Position numbers and translations under genes: made by a program. The notes under the pieces are model-generated. The model made no database searches. It saw only the letters and a list, made by a program, of their open reading frames with translations, and was not told the DNA's origin. This document shows positions 1 to 9,751 of a stretch of 64,000 nt of DNA, piece after piece. The DNA comes from an uncultured Granulosicoccus sp. (GTDB taxonomy: Bacteria > Pseudomonadota > Gammaproteobacteria > Granulosicoccales > Granulosicoccaceae), in contig CALDSR010000010.1 of the NCBI GenBank assembly GCA_937924505.1, positions 62,001 to 126,000 on the forward strand, read 5' to 3'. Each line of letters starts with the position of its first letter. The first letter of the stretch is position 1.

Positions 1-218
1 CCCGCAGGATCGGCACTTGCGCCGGAATCACTGTCGGATCCGGCAGTGGCCTGCTTCTGTCGCGAATCAGTCACATTACGGTCGCAGTCATCAGCCAATA
101 CCGCCACAGAAGACGTCAGGGTTGTCGTGCCCACTAAAAATACGGCTCCCCGTCGCAGGAACGAGCGCCTGCCGGAACCGTCACGCACAACGAGGATATC
201 CTTGTGTTTCTCACTCAT
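1..218 (-). CDS. Tat-exported protein of unknown function, N-terminal part only
   Basis: The first 72 codons of a gene whose 3' end lies beyond the left edge. The ATG at 216-218 is preceded on the minus strand by a GAGG ribosome binding site. The product has a twin-arginine type signal: charged N-terminus, GRRSFLRRG around residues 17-25, then a hydrophobic stretch ending near VLADD at about residue 45. The part that follows is rich in Ser, Asp, Ala and Gly. I do not recognise the family; export by the Tat route to the periplasm is inferred from the signal alone. Codon use looks like that of neighbouring genes. Confidence 0.6.
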   Translation of the reverse strand, partial: MSEKHKDILVVRDGSGRRSFLRRGAVFLVGTTTLTSSVAVLADDCDRNVTDSRQKQATAGSDSDSGASADPA

Positions 219-359
219 GGGTCAAATTTGTCCTCGATTTGCTGAGTTACAGAATTACCAATCCTGACGATAGCTGTCAAGTGTGATGCGCAGTTGTCAC
301 ATACCACCTGACAAAAGAGCTTGGGTAACGCCGTCAGCAACTCAACGCAATGCTTGAAC

Positions 360-1541
360 TCAAACCAGTTCGGCGAGATTTTCGTTGATGAGCCTTGCGC
401 CAAGCGCCTGCTGTTGATCAGCATCCAATCCAGCCCACTCGCGCAACATTATTTTTTGCCGATCCAGCAGAAACTCAACCGCACTGGCAACGGGTTCATG
501 AAATTCCAGAATCTGACCGTGACACCGGACAATCAACCCATCAACAACTCTCGAGGTGCTGATGACTCTACCCGATAAAACCTGAATGACCGCCTCCGAG
601 GTAAGTGTATTGCTTTCACTAATTCGATGAAGAAGCTTCTCGGTGTTCGGGACGCTGCTTAACGCCACGTCATCGCGCAAGGCATTAATGGCGCCTTGAA
701 TCTGTAAGGGTGTCGAGTCGGCTATCAGGGCTTGCGCTTCGCTGGCAAGAAGCGCCAGGTCTCGCTCCCCCTGCCAGTCGGCTCGAGGGATGGATTGGCG
801 AAGTTTTCGGCTATCACCCGTTTTCAGGTTCAAAAGCTTTTGTAACAAGTCGAGCCATGTAACCGCGTATACGCCCAATGTAATATGCAACGAAGATGTG
901 TCCCCATCCGCTATCGCGTCGTGCATCATGCCGCGTGGAATATACAGAGTGTCGCCAGGTTCAAGACGCACGGCACTGGATTCACTTCCGGGCAGGTCAC
1001 GCTCTGCGTCAAACCGCTCCGAGGAAAGTGGCAAATAGGGTCCATGCCCATAAAATCTGAACGACTTGCACCCCTCGACTTGCAATATCAGCACATCGTG
1101 AGCATCGTAATGCGGATTGAAACCGCTTTGTCCGGCCTGAGACAAATACACATTAGTCTGACACTCAAGCTCCAGCGCAGATTGCATGGTTCGCTTCAGA
1201 TGAGCCAAGGGAGCATGTATCTCGTGAGCTTTGGACATGACAATGGTTGCACCGTCGGCATGTGCCTGCAGCAAACGGGTCGGCACTATCCTCTCATTCG
1301 CATCAAGGTAATGCTCTGGTATGAGACCGGGCGCGCCACCCGACAGCTGCACACCCGGGAAATGCAAGGCGGTATTACTGATCAAGGACTCAACATCGGC
1401 AACGCAAATATAACCAGAAAAATGATCGAGCTTGTTTCTGGACACGTGAAAGGGTCGCTGTTCCCAATATTCCGAGAAAAACGTCTCCATCGCAATCGAG
1501 CCGAATATACGGTGTACAAGAGCCTCTTCCGTGTCAAGCAT
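360..1541 (-). CDS. JmjC/cupin-type 2-oxoglutarate oxygenase, ribosomal oxygenase-like
   Basis: A 393-residue protein of the cupin-4/JmjC family, to which the ribosomal protein hydroxylases (YcfD/RoxA, NO66, MINA53) belong. The Fe(II) triad is visible: His144-Tyr-Asp146 in a PHYDAHDV context and His207 in PRGMMHDA. A C-terminal helical and winged-helix-like part follows, as in ribosomal oxygenases. It probably hydroxylates a protein side chain in the cytoplasm, using O2 and 2-oxoglutarate. The substrate cannot be read from the sequence. Whether it acts on a ribosomal protein is inference; small-molecule JmjC enzymes exist. It is a single gene with no obvious operon partner. Confidence 0.75.
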   Translation of the reverse strand: MLDTEEALVHRIFGSIAMETFFSEYWEQRPFHVSRNKLDHFSGYICVADVESLISNTALHFPGVQLSGGAPGLIPEHYLDANERIVPTRLLQAHADGATIVMSKAHEIHAPLAHLKRTMQSALELECQTNVYLSQAGQSGFNPHYDAHDVLILQVEGCKSFRFYGHGPYLPLSSERFDAERDLPGSESSAVRLEPGDTLYIPRGMMHDAIADGDTSSLHITLGVYAVTWLDLLQKLLNLKTGDSRKLRQSIPRADWQGERDLALLASEAQALIADSTPLQIQGAINALRDDVALSSVPNTEKLLHRISESNTLTSEAVIQVLSGRVISTSRVVDGLIVRCHGQILEFHEPVASAVEFLLDRQKIMLREWAGLDADQQQALGARLINENLAELV

Positions 1542-1645
1542 GTGTCTTACCCAGTAAAAAACTGCCCTCTAATGTAACGGATAAATCCGGTCGTTGGCAG
1601 CACCGTTGACACACACAACACTAACGACAATAAACAACGTCTCTT

Positions 1646-2461
1646 TCAAATTGAAGTAAGTATTTCATGTGCGCGATCGATCACTTGTCGCACCTCAGGT
1701 AATTGTCGATCTTCATGATGACTGACCAGCCATTGAACATGTTCCAACTCATCGATAGGAGGCGATACCCTCTTTAGCGCTTTGGTCTTTTCACCTATAA
1801 AGGTCGGCAACACTGTTTTTGCAGCGCCCACCATTGCCAAATCCAAGGCATTGCGCGAATGACTGACTTCAATACTTGGTGCATTTCGCCTGTTTTCATG
1901 GACCCAGCGAGCAGACGGTGTTGAAGTCATGACACAGGCCCAGGTTTCGATTTTTTTATCAATCGCGTAAACGGCAAATTGGATGTTGGTGGTTCGTCTG
2001 CCAGCAAGGCTTATTTCGGTAGGCCTTTGATTTCTGACGCCTATAACCGCCTCGCGATGGCTGATATCGAGCGGATGATCAGCCGAAAGGAACTGCAGGA
2101 TTACCGGTATATCTCCGATCAATTCGGCGACGCGCTGCGTCAACAACTGCGTGACCCAGGTCCCGGCGGATATCTTCACCCGTCGAATTGATGTCCTGCT
2201 CATCTCATTTGTGACGGGGCTGATGTCCTCTTCCACGGCGGTGGCAGTTTCAAGCAAGGCTTTACCCTGTGCCGTCAGTTCGTAACCTCTCGCAAGCCTG
2301 CGAAACAACTCGTGTCCGAGCCGCTGCTCCAGCGCCAGCATCCGACGTCCCAGGGTCGGTGCGCTTTTACCGGTCGAGGTCGCCGCCGCTGCAAGACCAC
2401 CCTTGCGCGCAACTGCGAGGAAAAGCCGCAAGTCATCCCAATCGAAGTTCGTTTCATTCAT
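1646..2461 (-). CDS. LysR-family transcriptional regulator
   Basis: About 271 residues, slightly short for LysR (usually about 300). The N-terminus WDDLRLFLAVARKGGLAAAA is the typical winged helix-turn-helix of the family, and the rest is a compact effector domain. I chose the ATG at 2459-2461, which puts the HTH at the very start; an upstream in-frame ATG at 2515 would add 18 residues that do not fit the family. It is divergent from the aldo/keto reductase at 2544, about 80 bp apart, so it probably controls that gene as well as itself. The effector is unknown. Confidence 0.8.
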   Translation of the reverse strand: MNETNFDWDDLRLFLAVARKGGLAAAATSTGKSAPTLGRRMLALEQRLGHELFRRLARGYELTAQGKALLETATAVEEDISPVTNEMSRTSIRRVKISAGTWVTQLLTQRVAELIGDIPVILQFLSADHPLDISHREAVIGVRNQRPTEISLAGRRTTNIQFAVYAIDKKIETWACVMTSTPSARWVHENRRNAPSIEVSHSRNALDLAMVGAAKTVLPTFIGEKTKALKRVSPPIDELEHVQWLVSHHEDRQLPEVRQVIDRAHEILTSI

Positions 2462-2543
2462 GAAACGAACGTTACATTCAAATCCATTGATAAAGCAATA
2501 GATTAGTGCTGTCATGAACTCGATTCAGCAAACGGAGCGCACA

Positions 2544-3536
2544 ATGAAATTTCTTGATTCTGAAATAAGCCCCATGGGACTTGGCTGCTGGCCTATCGGT
2601 GGGGAGATGTACACCGTAAACGGTGAATCAGTCGGATACACCCGTTCAAATGATAATGACTCGATAAAAGCCATCCACGCCGCCCTGGCCAATGGCATTA
2701 CACTCTTTGATACTGCAGCAGCGTATGGCGCCGGTCACTCCGAACGTCTGCTCGCGAAGGCCTTGAAAGCGCGGCCTGATGCAATCATCGTCACCAAAAT
2801 TGGTATCGCGATAGATGAAGCGACGAAAACCCTGACCGGCGAAGAGACAACGCCCGAGTCTGTCATGCCAGCCATAGATCGTTGTTTAAAGAGACTCTGC
2901 CGTGACTCGATCGATCTGTTGCTGCTGCACCCAAACGAGGTGTCGATCGAACAGGCGGGCCACATTTTCGATGAGCTGGAAAAGGCGCAAAAGCTCGGCA
3001 AGACAAAATCGTTTGGCTGGAGTACCGACCACGTGGCAAACGTGACTGCGATGGTAGATAGAACAGGATTTCAAGCGGTTGAATTTGCGATGAATGTATT
3101 CATGAATGCACCCAATATGCAAGCGCTTGTACAAGAACATGATTTACAGGCGCTCATCCGTTCACCGCTGGCGATGGGACTTTTATCTGGAAAATATAAC
3201 AGTGAATCCCGTATGTCCGCTGACGACATACGCGCGACCAACCAGGGGTGGGCTCGTTACTATATCGATGGCAGACCCAATGCAGAATACATAAACCGAT
3301 TGAAAGCTGTTCGCGAATTACTGGAAACAGGCGGAAGAACCGTAGTACAGGGCGCACTTGCCTGGATATGGACCCAATCGCCAAACAATATTCCGATACC
3401 CGGAGCACGTAACGCCGAACAGGTTGAAGGGCTTGCAGCTGCCTTGGATAAAGGTCCGTTGTCGGCAAGCACTGCGGAAGAAATTACAGCCTTGATCGGT
3501 GTTGATTTTGAAAGCCGCGGTGATGCCTCACGATAG
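2544..3536 (+). CDS. Aldo/keto reductase
   Basis: A 330-residue NAD(P)H-dependent oxidoreductase of the aldo/keto reductase (TIM-barrel) family. Visible signatures are GLGCWPIGG near the N-terminus, DTAAAYGAGHSE with the catalytic Tyr, VTKIG with the Lys, LLLLHPNE with the His, and IPIPGARNAEQV in the C-terminal cofactor-binding part. The ATG at 2544 has GGAG 7-8 bases upstream and fits the family start; an in-frame ATG at 2514 exists but has no good ribosome binding site. It is divergent from the LysR gene. The substrate is unknown; related proteins reduce aldehydes or oxidise sugars. Confidence 0.85.
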   Translation: MKFLDSEISPMGLGCWPIGGEMYTVNGESVGYTRSNDNDSIKAIHAALANGITLFDTAAAYGAGHSERLLAKALKARPDAIIVTKIGIAIDEATKTLTGEETTPESVMPAIDRCLKRLCRDSIDLLLLHPNEVSIEQAGHIFDELEKAQKLGKTKSFGWSTDHVANVTAMVDRTGFQAVEFAMNVFMNAPNMQALVQEHDLQALIRSPLAMGLLSGKYNSESRMSADDIRATNQGWARYYIDGRPNAEYINRLKAVRELLETGGRTVVQGALAWIWTQSPNNIPIPGARNAEQVEGLAAALDKGPLSASTAEEITALIGVDFESRGDASR

Positions 3537-3796
3537 GATCACCCCAAGATAAAGGACCCATGATCATGATCACAGGGCGCTCGCGTTTATTGCGAAAATC
3601 AGACGTGCTGCTCGCTTGGGCATCAGGCTTATTGAATTCCGCGAACTATAATCGAACAAGATAGCGTTAATGCTTTGAATTCTTTAGCACTATTCGATAT
3701 AAGATAGGCTTCATTGACGCTGAGAACCTACTTTGGGCACTATTTGGCATAAGGTTTCAGGCGTTAATCGCATGGGATAATCAATGGGGGTAGCGA
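3537..3796. other. Intergenic region with an 18-bp imperfect direct repeat
   Basis: There is no gene here. The motif GCACTATT(C/T)G..ATAAG occurs at 3687-3704 and again at 3737-3754 (14 of 18 bases match, period 50 bp). The octamer GCGTTAAT also occurs twice, at about 3664 and 3761. These pairs lie just upstream of the dikinase-like gene and could be regulator sites. Confidence 0.35.
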
Positions 3797-6793
3797 ATGT
3801 CAATCTGTATTTCTGACGGTGGCGGCATGATAGAGAAGTATCTGACAGCCGCAATTTTTGCTACCTCAACCCTGTTGAGTGGTGTATCGCTGGCTGCGGG
3901 TGATAAAACAGACATTGTCGACGCAGCAACATTAGCCAACTATCGAGCAGCCATTGTCGAGATGAAAGAACAACCGAGAGGCCCATTCAAACGTCTCCGG
4001 TGGTTCTGCAATGACGGAACGATTCTCCCACCTAAATCATACGCATGCCAGCCCCATGGTGGTGGCCGACAACACGGGCAATGGAGTGATGCAACTGTTG
4101 AATTGCGCGAAAACGGATTTATTGTTGGTAATGTGCTGGCGGCAACAGACCCAGTAAAAGTCGCCAATAACTACTCTCCAGATGGAGAGCTTCAAGCCAT
4201 CATGCTTGAACAATTCCTGATTGATGTTGATGACGGTTGGATACTCAGAAAAGCACGCTCCTACAGAGGCGCTTTTCAGATTGAAAACGAGCAGGAAGTC
4301 GGCTCACAAATACTCAAGGCTTTAACGTCCGAAAACGCACCCTTTGAAGAGCGTTATTTATTAATACTGGAGGCGTTCAAGCGCTTGCCGTTTACCGCCG
4401 GCGATGAATCACTTGTCAACACAGTCCGAACAACCGCGTCCAGTCTGAATGATGACGACAGCGGTTTTGGCGCTCTGCGTAACAGAATTCATGGAAAGCT
4501 GAGTGCCGATGACGCAGAACGCGTAAGAGAATACGCGCAGCAGCGTAAACAGTCTCGACGCTATGCCGATATGATCGAATTGGCTGACAATATTGACCTG
4601 ATTTTTTCACCCGGGACCGTCGAAGCCACCCTGCGCGAATTGGCTGATTTTGACGCGGGTGAATTTAATCCGATGCTTGATCAATGGCGATCAAGTAGCG
4701 ATCAGCCAGAAAAGTTCAGTGCGCTGGCAGATGCCATGTTTACCTTGCGCAACTACTTGACACGTAACAAGCAGGATCGGTTTGAAGGATTCCAATTGGT
4801 TGCTCGCTTGGAACAAGCGGCGTTTTCCAGTGGCAGTTTGCTAAGACAGTACTACCAAAAAAACGCATCGAATGGCAGTTCGCGTGTCACGCGTCAAAAA
4901 TTAGTCTCCTCACTGCTCGCCGGTCACAAAATGTTGTACGGCGTAGGTTTGTTAACTGACGCCGAATTTGCTCAAGCCAACACATGGGTACAGGACGCCA
5001 CTGGCCTAACCAATAGTAATGACAGCTCTACAGCCTCACTGACCTTGAATAACTATCAAGCTCTGTTACGTAACCTGGAGCGTATTCCGGTTTGGTCAGA
5101 GCGACGTGTACAGTTCTTTTTCAGTGAGCAGGTAAAGCGATTTTCCGGTATCGAACCACTGGCGATCAATTATGTACCAGATCGTTTAAGAGGCTCACCG
5201 CTTCTTAGCTATACAGAGCTGCTCAAAACACTTGCGGCCGATGCCGCAACGCTATCGGGTATACAGCATAATTTCTTTGACCAGCCCGTCAGTTATGGTT
5301 TCCGGGTCCTGAACTCAGGTGTTGCACGAGGTGAGCTGCATACCCCTGAAACACTGGAAGCACTCTCGCTGAAACCAGAAGAGGTCGTGTTGGTCGTGCC
5401 AGAGACATTGGCCGACTTGCCGGCGGTCACTGGCATACTCACCGCGTTTGAAGGCAATCAACTATCGCATGTGCAGCTGTTAGCTCGAAATCTGGGAGTA
5501 CCAAATGTAGTAGTCACGCAAGAACTGATCAATGAACTACCACAGTACTATGGCAAGAGAATAGAGATACTGGCCAGCAAGAACGGTGTTTTTTCTGTCA
5601 CCTTGCTTGACCCGAATGATCCGTCTGTAATCGCTGAGGCTGCAGAGAATTCCGAGGCCGAGGCAGCTGACTTTCTCATTCAGATTAACGAAACCAAACT
5701 TGATCTGAATCAAGTAGATTCAATCTCGACAAAAGACCTCGACGCATCTGCATCGGGTGTCACGGTTGGCCCTAAGGCGGCTAAAGTGGCGCAACTCAGC
5801 AAACAATTCCCGGGCACCGTGCCTCCAGGTGTTGCGATACCTTTCGGTAGTTTCAGAAAACTACTTGATGACAACGATCATCCCAGTGGTGTATCGATGT
5901 TTGACTGGATCAGGTCTCAATATTCTCAAATGAGCCAGTTGAAGAATGCTGAACTGGCTGATTTCCAAACAGCCTTTCTTGATGAGTTATCTGCATGGTT
6001 TACAACCGTCGAACTTGACCCTGGTTTCGTAAACGATTTACGCAGAAAAATGCGTGAAGAGTTCGGTGAGGAAGGTACTTATGGTGTCTTTGTACGAAGC
6101 GATACCAACGTTGAAGATTTACCGGGGTTTACCGGCGCAGGACTGAACCTGACGGTTCCACATGTTGTCGGCTTCGATGCGCTGCTGGAATCAATTCGAA
6201 AAGTATGGGCATCACCCTTCAGCAAGCGTGCGTTCGGTTGGCGTCAAGCCAGAATGGATAAACCCGAGCATGTATACACAGCCATCTTGTTGCATAAAAG
6301 CGTTGCATCAGACAAATCAGGCGTATTGGTCACAACAGACATTTTTGATGGCCAGGAAAACAAACTGTCAGTGGTCTTGAACGAAGGGGTTGCCGGAGGC
6401 GTCGATGGCTTGTCAGCCGAAAGTGTCAGAATTGATCGCAGTTCAGCAGACACCGACCTTCTTGCCAGCGCCACAGCTGACCTTAAACGAATTTTATTGG
6501 ACCAGGGCGGTTCTCAACTGGTGCCTGCCAGCGGCATCAGCCGCCAACTGAATGAGCAGAACATACGCGATCTGATCGCGTTTAGTAATCAGGTTGGCGG
6601 GTGGTTCAGTAATGATCCCGATGCCATTGCTGATGTTGAATTTGGCTTCAAGAATGATCAGTTTGTACTCTTTCAAATAAGACCATTGGTGGATTCCGCT
6701 ATCGGCAGTACTGACCCTCGACTGCTTGAGATGGATCGAGCGCTCAGTCAAAATGCGTCAACCCTTGTCAACCTCAATCAATCACCTCAATAG
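3797..6793 (+). CDS. Exported protein with phosphohistidine and ATP-grasp (PEP/pyruvate-binding-like) domains, glucan dikinase-like
   Basis: A 998-residue protein. The N-terminus has a hydrophobic segment ending in SLAAGD that looks like a Sec signal peptide. Residues 1-500 are not recognised. Around His558 is a swivelling phosphohistidine domain (LSHVQLLARNLGVPNVV). Residues 650-980 form a PPDK/PEP-synthase-type ATP-binding domain (GVFVRSDTNVEDLPGFTGAG, then a terminal FQIRP motif). The order His domain then ATP domain, without a PEP TIM barrel, is that of alpha-glucan water dikinases and not of PPDK. ATP use outside the cytoplasm would be odd, so either the signal or the catalytic role needs proof. 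GGGGG precedes the ATG at 3797; an ATG at 3827 gives a more typical signal peptide and may be the true start. Confidence 0.65.
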   Translation: MSICISDGGGMIEKYLTAAIFATSTLLSGVSLAAGDKTDIVDAATLANYRAAIVEMKEQPRGPFKRLRWFCNDGTILPPKSYACQPHGGGRQHGQWSDATVELRENGFIVGNVLAATDPVKVANNYSPDGELQAIMLEQFLIDVDDGWILRKARSYRGAFQIENEQEVGSQILKALTSENAPFEERYLLILEAFKRLPFTAGDESLVNTVRTTASSLNDDDSGFGALRNRIHGKLSADDAERVREYAQQRKQSRRYADMIELADNIDLIFSPGTVEATLRELADFDAGEFNPMLDQWRSSSDQPEKFSALADAMFTLRNYLTRNKQDRFEGFQLVARLEQAAFSSGSLLRQYYQKNASNGSSRVTRQKLVSSLLAGHKMLYGVGLLTDAEFAQANTWVQDATGLTNSNDSSTASLTLNNYQALLRNLERIPVWSERRVQFFFSEQVKRFSGIEPLAINYVPDRLRGSPLLSYTELLKTLAADAATLSGIQHNFFDQPVSYGFRVLNSGVARGELHTPETLEALSLKPEEVVLVVPETLADLPAVTGILTAFEGNQLSHVQLLARNLGVPNVVVTQELINELPQYYGKRIEILASKNGVFSVTLLDPNDPSVIAEAAENSEAEAADFLIQINETKLDLNQVDSISTKDLDASASGVTVGPKAAKVAQLSKQFPGTVPPGVAIPFGSFRKLLDDNDHPSGVSMFDWIRSQYSQMSQLKNAELADFQTAFLDELSAWFTTVELDPGFVNDLRRKMREEFGEEGTYGVFVRSDTNVEDLPGFTGAGLNLTVPHVVGFDALLESIRKVWASPFSKRAFGWRQARMDKPEHVYTAILLHKSVASDKSGVLVTTDIFDGQENKLSVVLNEGVAGGVDGLSAESVRIDRSSADTDLLASATADLKRILLDQGGSQLVPASGISRQLNEQNIRDLIAFSNQVGGWFSNDPDAIADVEFGFKNDQFVLFQIRPLVDSAIGSTDPRLLEMDRALSQNASTLVNLNQSPQ

Positions 6794-6828
6794 CGCCCTG
6801 TTGCTCCTGTCAAAAGGATTGTTTAAAT

Positions 6829-8106
6829 ATGATTATAAAAAATGTAAAGACAATGGCGTTATCCGGCATGCTATTCGGCGCGCTGATGACTGCCGGCACG
6901 ACAACAAATGCCTACCCTATCGACGGCTATCTGGAGACCGGCATCAGTCGGCTCGAATACTATCGATTGAGCGATACTGGCGAGGTAAATGGTAAAACCT
7001 TGCATGAAGGCGCCAAGCGAACAACCGATGAGATTAGACCAAGACTTATCAACGTCGAAGGCCACTCAGCATTGCCAAAGGCAGATAAATCAGTCAGCGC
7101 CCGACTTGCACCGCTTATTCCAGATCAACCGGGGCGTTACAGTATTGCCTTACTTGATCTCAGCGATCCTGATGCACCTGTTTATGCAGAGCACAACAGC
7201 GGCTATCAAAGCAATGTCGGTAGCGTCGGAAAAATATTGGTGGCAGTGGCATTATTCTCGAAACTGCAGGAAATATATCCCGATGACATCGAGAAGCGTC
7301 GCCAGATATTACTCGATACGATTGTAACTGCAGACGAATTCGTCATTAAAGATCACCACAAGGTTCGGTTTTGGGATGTGGAAAATCGGAAACTGGAACA
7401 TCGGGCTCTGAAGGTTGGCGATAAGGGCAATTTGTACGAGTACCTGGATTGGGCACTTTCCCCGAGCTCAAATGCTGCCGCAGCAATGCTGCAGAGAGAA
7501 CTGGTTTTGTTAAGTCATTTTGGTAAAGACTATCCAGTCAGCGATCAAGTTGCGCAATCCTATCTCAAGGATACGTCGAAAACCGAGCTTGGAAAATCCT
7601 TTCTCGATGCGATGATATCGCCGTTGCAAAACGCCGGGATTGATACAGATAAATTACGCCAGGGCAGTTTTTTTACACGCACCGGAAAAAACAGAATACC
7701 CGGTACAAATAGCTACGGCACACCGCGCGAGCTGATAAAACTACTTTATAAAATGGAGACCGGCAAGCTGATTGACCCGTTCTCAAGCACTGAACTCAAG
7801 CGTCTCTTATATCTTACCGAAAGAAGAATCCGCTACGCGTCACACCCTAATTTGAACCCGCATTCGATGTACTTCAAATCGGGCTCACTCTATGGTTGTC
7901 AGCCCGAAGAAGGATTTAGCTGCGGGAAGTACCAGGGTAACCGTATAAACATACTCGCCTCTGTCGCAATTGTTGAGTCAGAAGAAGATGGTAAAAAATA
8001 TCATTACCTGGCGGTAGTTCAGTCCAATGTGTTGAAAGTTAATTCAGCCGTCGCACATCAGACTCTGGCGTCGAGGATCCACAAACTGGTTAAATCACTG
8101 CACTAA
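6829..8106 (+). CDS. Exported serine hydrolase, class A beta-lactamase-like
   Basis: 425 residues, with a signal peptide ending near TTNAYP (residue 29). The class A beta-lactamase/penicillin-recognising fold is indicated by SVGK (S-x-x-K nucleophile motif, in NVGSVGKILVAVAL), SSN in place of SDN (LSPSSNAAAAML) and KSGS in place of KTG near the C-terminus. It is longer than true class A enzymes (about 290) because of an N-terminal extension. It is probably a periplasmic peptidase, esterase or peptidoglycan enzyme and not a resistance enzyme. It starts 35 bp after the dikinase-like gene on the same strand and is likely co-transcribed. Confidence 0.7.
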   Translation: MIIKNVKTMALSGMLFGALMTAGTTTNAYPIDGYLETGISRLEYYRLSDTGEVNGKTLHEGAKRTTDEIRPRLINVEGHSALPKADKSVSARLAPLIPDQPGRYSIALLDLSDPDAPVYAEHNSGYQSNVGSVGKILVAVALFSKLQEIYPDDIEKRRQILLDTIVTADEFVIKDHHKVRFWDVENRKLEHRALKVGDKGNLYEYLDWALSPSSNAAAAMLQRELVLLSHFGKDYPVSDQVAQSYLKDTSKTELGKSFLDAMISPLQNAGIDTDKLRQGSFFTRTGKNRIPGTNSYGTPRELIKLLYKMETGKLIDPFSSTELKRLLYLTERRIRYASHPNLNPHSMYFKSGSLYGCQPEEGFSCGKYQGNRINILASVAIVESEEDGKKYHYLAVVQSNVLKVNSAVAHQTLASRIHKLVKSLH

Positions 8107-8136
8107 ATAAATCACTGCACTAAAGGATTCTGATTT

Positions 8137-9090
8137 CTAAAGACCGGCAGAATGGTATACCTTGACAATTCGATCCATGTACTTGATTACCTGCTCAAGA
8201 ACAGCTCCGCCGTTCGGCGTATTTGACAGTGCCACCGCGATATACGTATGGCCCGTTTCAGTTTCGACAATGGCGCTGTCTGAATGATAGTTACGCCATG
8301 TACCAGATTTTCGAAATATCTCAGCAGTTGGGTTTTCGGCCTTCAGGCCTTTGACAAACTTATGCTCAATGGCCGAGTCAGACAATATGTCTTTTATCAA
8401 TGGGCAATAGCTGGGATCTGTTAGCTCGTTTCGCTGTAACATATAATAAAAGCGCGCTACTTGAAGGCCGTTTGCCGCATGACTAAAGTTGGTCAGAGGA
8501 TCTCGTTTCCAGGCGCCCTGTTTTCCATAGGGTTTCCCAACCCAAAGCCCCCCTCCAGCCTCCTCATCATAGAATTTGTAACGCTCTGACTGCAAAATCT
8601 CTGCGATTCGTTCAGCGCCTACCAAATTGTAGAGATGGGTGGCATCAACATTTGACGAGTGGCGAATCATGTTATTCATCGCCTTGTTGATTTCAGGTGT
8701 CAGTTTTAGATTACCCAGGTGCGCTTCTTCATACACCGCCAGCAAGATCGCAAGCTTTGGCAGGCTTGCCGCATAAAACGAGGTATGGCCATTGGCATGC
8801 GCAAGCTTTGGGTTATTGATTTCTGTTATATCAACCAAGGTAACGGACAGTTCGTTTTTTTTGATATACCCGTCAAGCTTGTTGGCCTTGATCGACTTAT
8901 CGAACAAGGTTTGTAGACCTGCATCGGGCTCGAGGGGGAAGCCCATTAAATGCGTAGTCGGATCAATCAGCGTCACTGACTGATCCAGAGTTTGAGCAAC
9001 GGCTGGCTGCGTTTGAAACACACTCAGGATAACGAATAAAACAAAAGGCGAAATCGATACTCGTTGCCTGACAAGGACACTGATATTCAT
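8137..9090 (-). CDS. Exported serine hydrolase, class A beta-lactamase-like (second copy)
   Basis: 317 residues, with a signal peptide ending near AVAQTL. Penicillin-recognising motifs are SLPK (YAASLPKLAILLAV), SSN (MIRHSSNVDATH) and KSGT (RKSGTWRN). It is convergent with the other serine hydrolase, with only 30 bp between the stops. The two proteins share the same S-x-x-K / SSN / KSG set but are not close copies. The classical Glu166 region of class A beta-lactamases is not evident, so penicillin hydrolysis is doubtful. The substrate is unknown. Confidence 0.7.
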   Translation of the reverse strand: MNISVLVRQRVSISPFVLFVILSVFQTQPAVAQTLDQSVTLIDPTTHLMGFPLEPDAGLQTLFDKSIKANKLDGYIKKNELSVTLVDITEINNPKLAHANGHTSFYAASLPKLAILLAVYEEAHLGNLKLTPEINKAMNNMIRHSSNVDATHLYNLVGAERIAEILQSERYKFYDEEAGGGLWVGKPYGKQGAWKRDPLTNFSHAANGLQVARFYYMLQRNELTDPSYCPLIKDILSDSAIEHKFVKGLKAENPTAEIFRKSGTWRNYHSDSAIVETETGHTYIAVALSNTPNGGAVLEQVIKYMDRIVKVYHSAGL

Positions 9091-9751
9091 GTTTTTTGAT
9101 TGCTACTGGTTAGGTATGGCAAATGCACTTTGAGCACTAAGCCCCGAAATGACTTTTCGCTATCAGTATTGATTCAATCTCGTTACGCTGATGTGGGACT
9201 GCCACGACAAACAAAAGTTCGGGATTTACCATAAAGTCAAGCGAATTTGGTAAATCGTCCACCGTAGCCGGCGTTGCGTCAAATCCAATGAATAACAACT
9301 CTCTGGATGCGCATTGAAAGATGGGTAGCAAACCAACCATGGTCAATCAAATGACGAAACTTATCGTTTCTTGGCGTGTTCATCGGTACTCCAGGGTACT
9401 GGCAATGAAGTTTCAGATCTACGGGATATCGCCGGCACGCGGTCGGGTTTGTTGGCGGAATCTAACGGAGTGAAATATATTACATTTTGGATTTTAAATG
9501 TGATTGCCATCGACCAGACAGAATGAAGCAAAGAATGGCGATATATCACCGAAGCTGGTATTGATATACTTTCTGCTTGGACGGTGATCGGCGTCGACAG
9601 GCGCTATTTATCCGGACAGCCTGGCTCGAACATCATCGGCCATACGATCTCGTTGGAGAGCACTGCTGAACTGGTCGGCAGTGTTGCAACAATTGGGCAT
9701 AAGAAACAAGGGCCGCACAAGCTGTGCTCTGGACCACACTGAGGAATAATT
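9091..9751. other. 661-bp intergenic region without a convincing gene
   Basis: Several reading frames of 60-70 codons occur here on both strands, but none has a ribosome binding site and recognisable composition together. The last part carries the leader of dctP, ending in GAGGAATAATT before its ATG. I see no RNA gene. Confidence 0.4.

Noticed and set aside
885..1577. Long plus-strand reading frame of 230 codons
   Set aside because: It is antisense to the JmjC oxygenase gene, whose iron ligands and family motifs are clear; the antisense translation shows no family pattern.
6829..9090. Antibiotic resistance beta-lactamases
   Set aside because: Both proteins carry altered SSN and KSG motifs and no clear Glu166 region, and one is much longer than class A enzymes; they are better called serine hydrolases.
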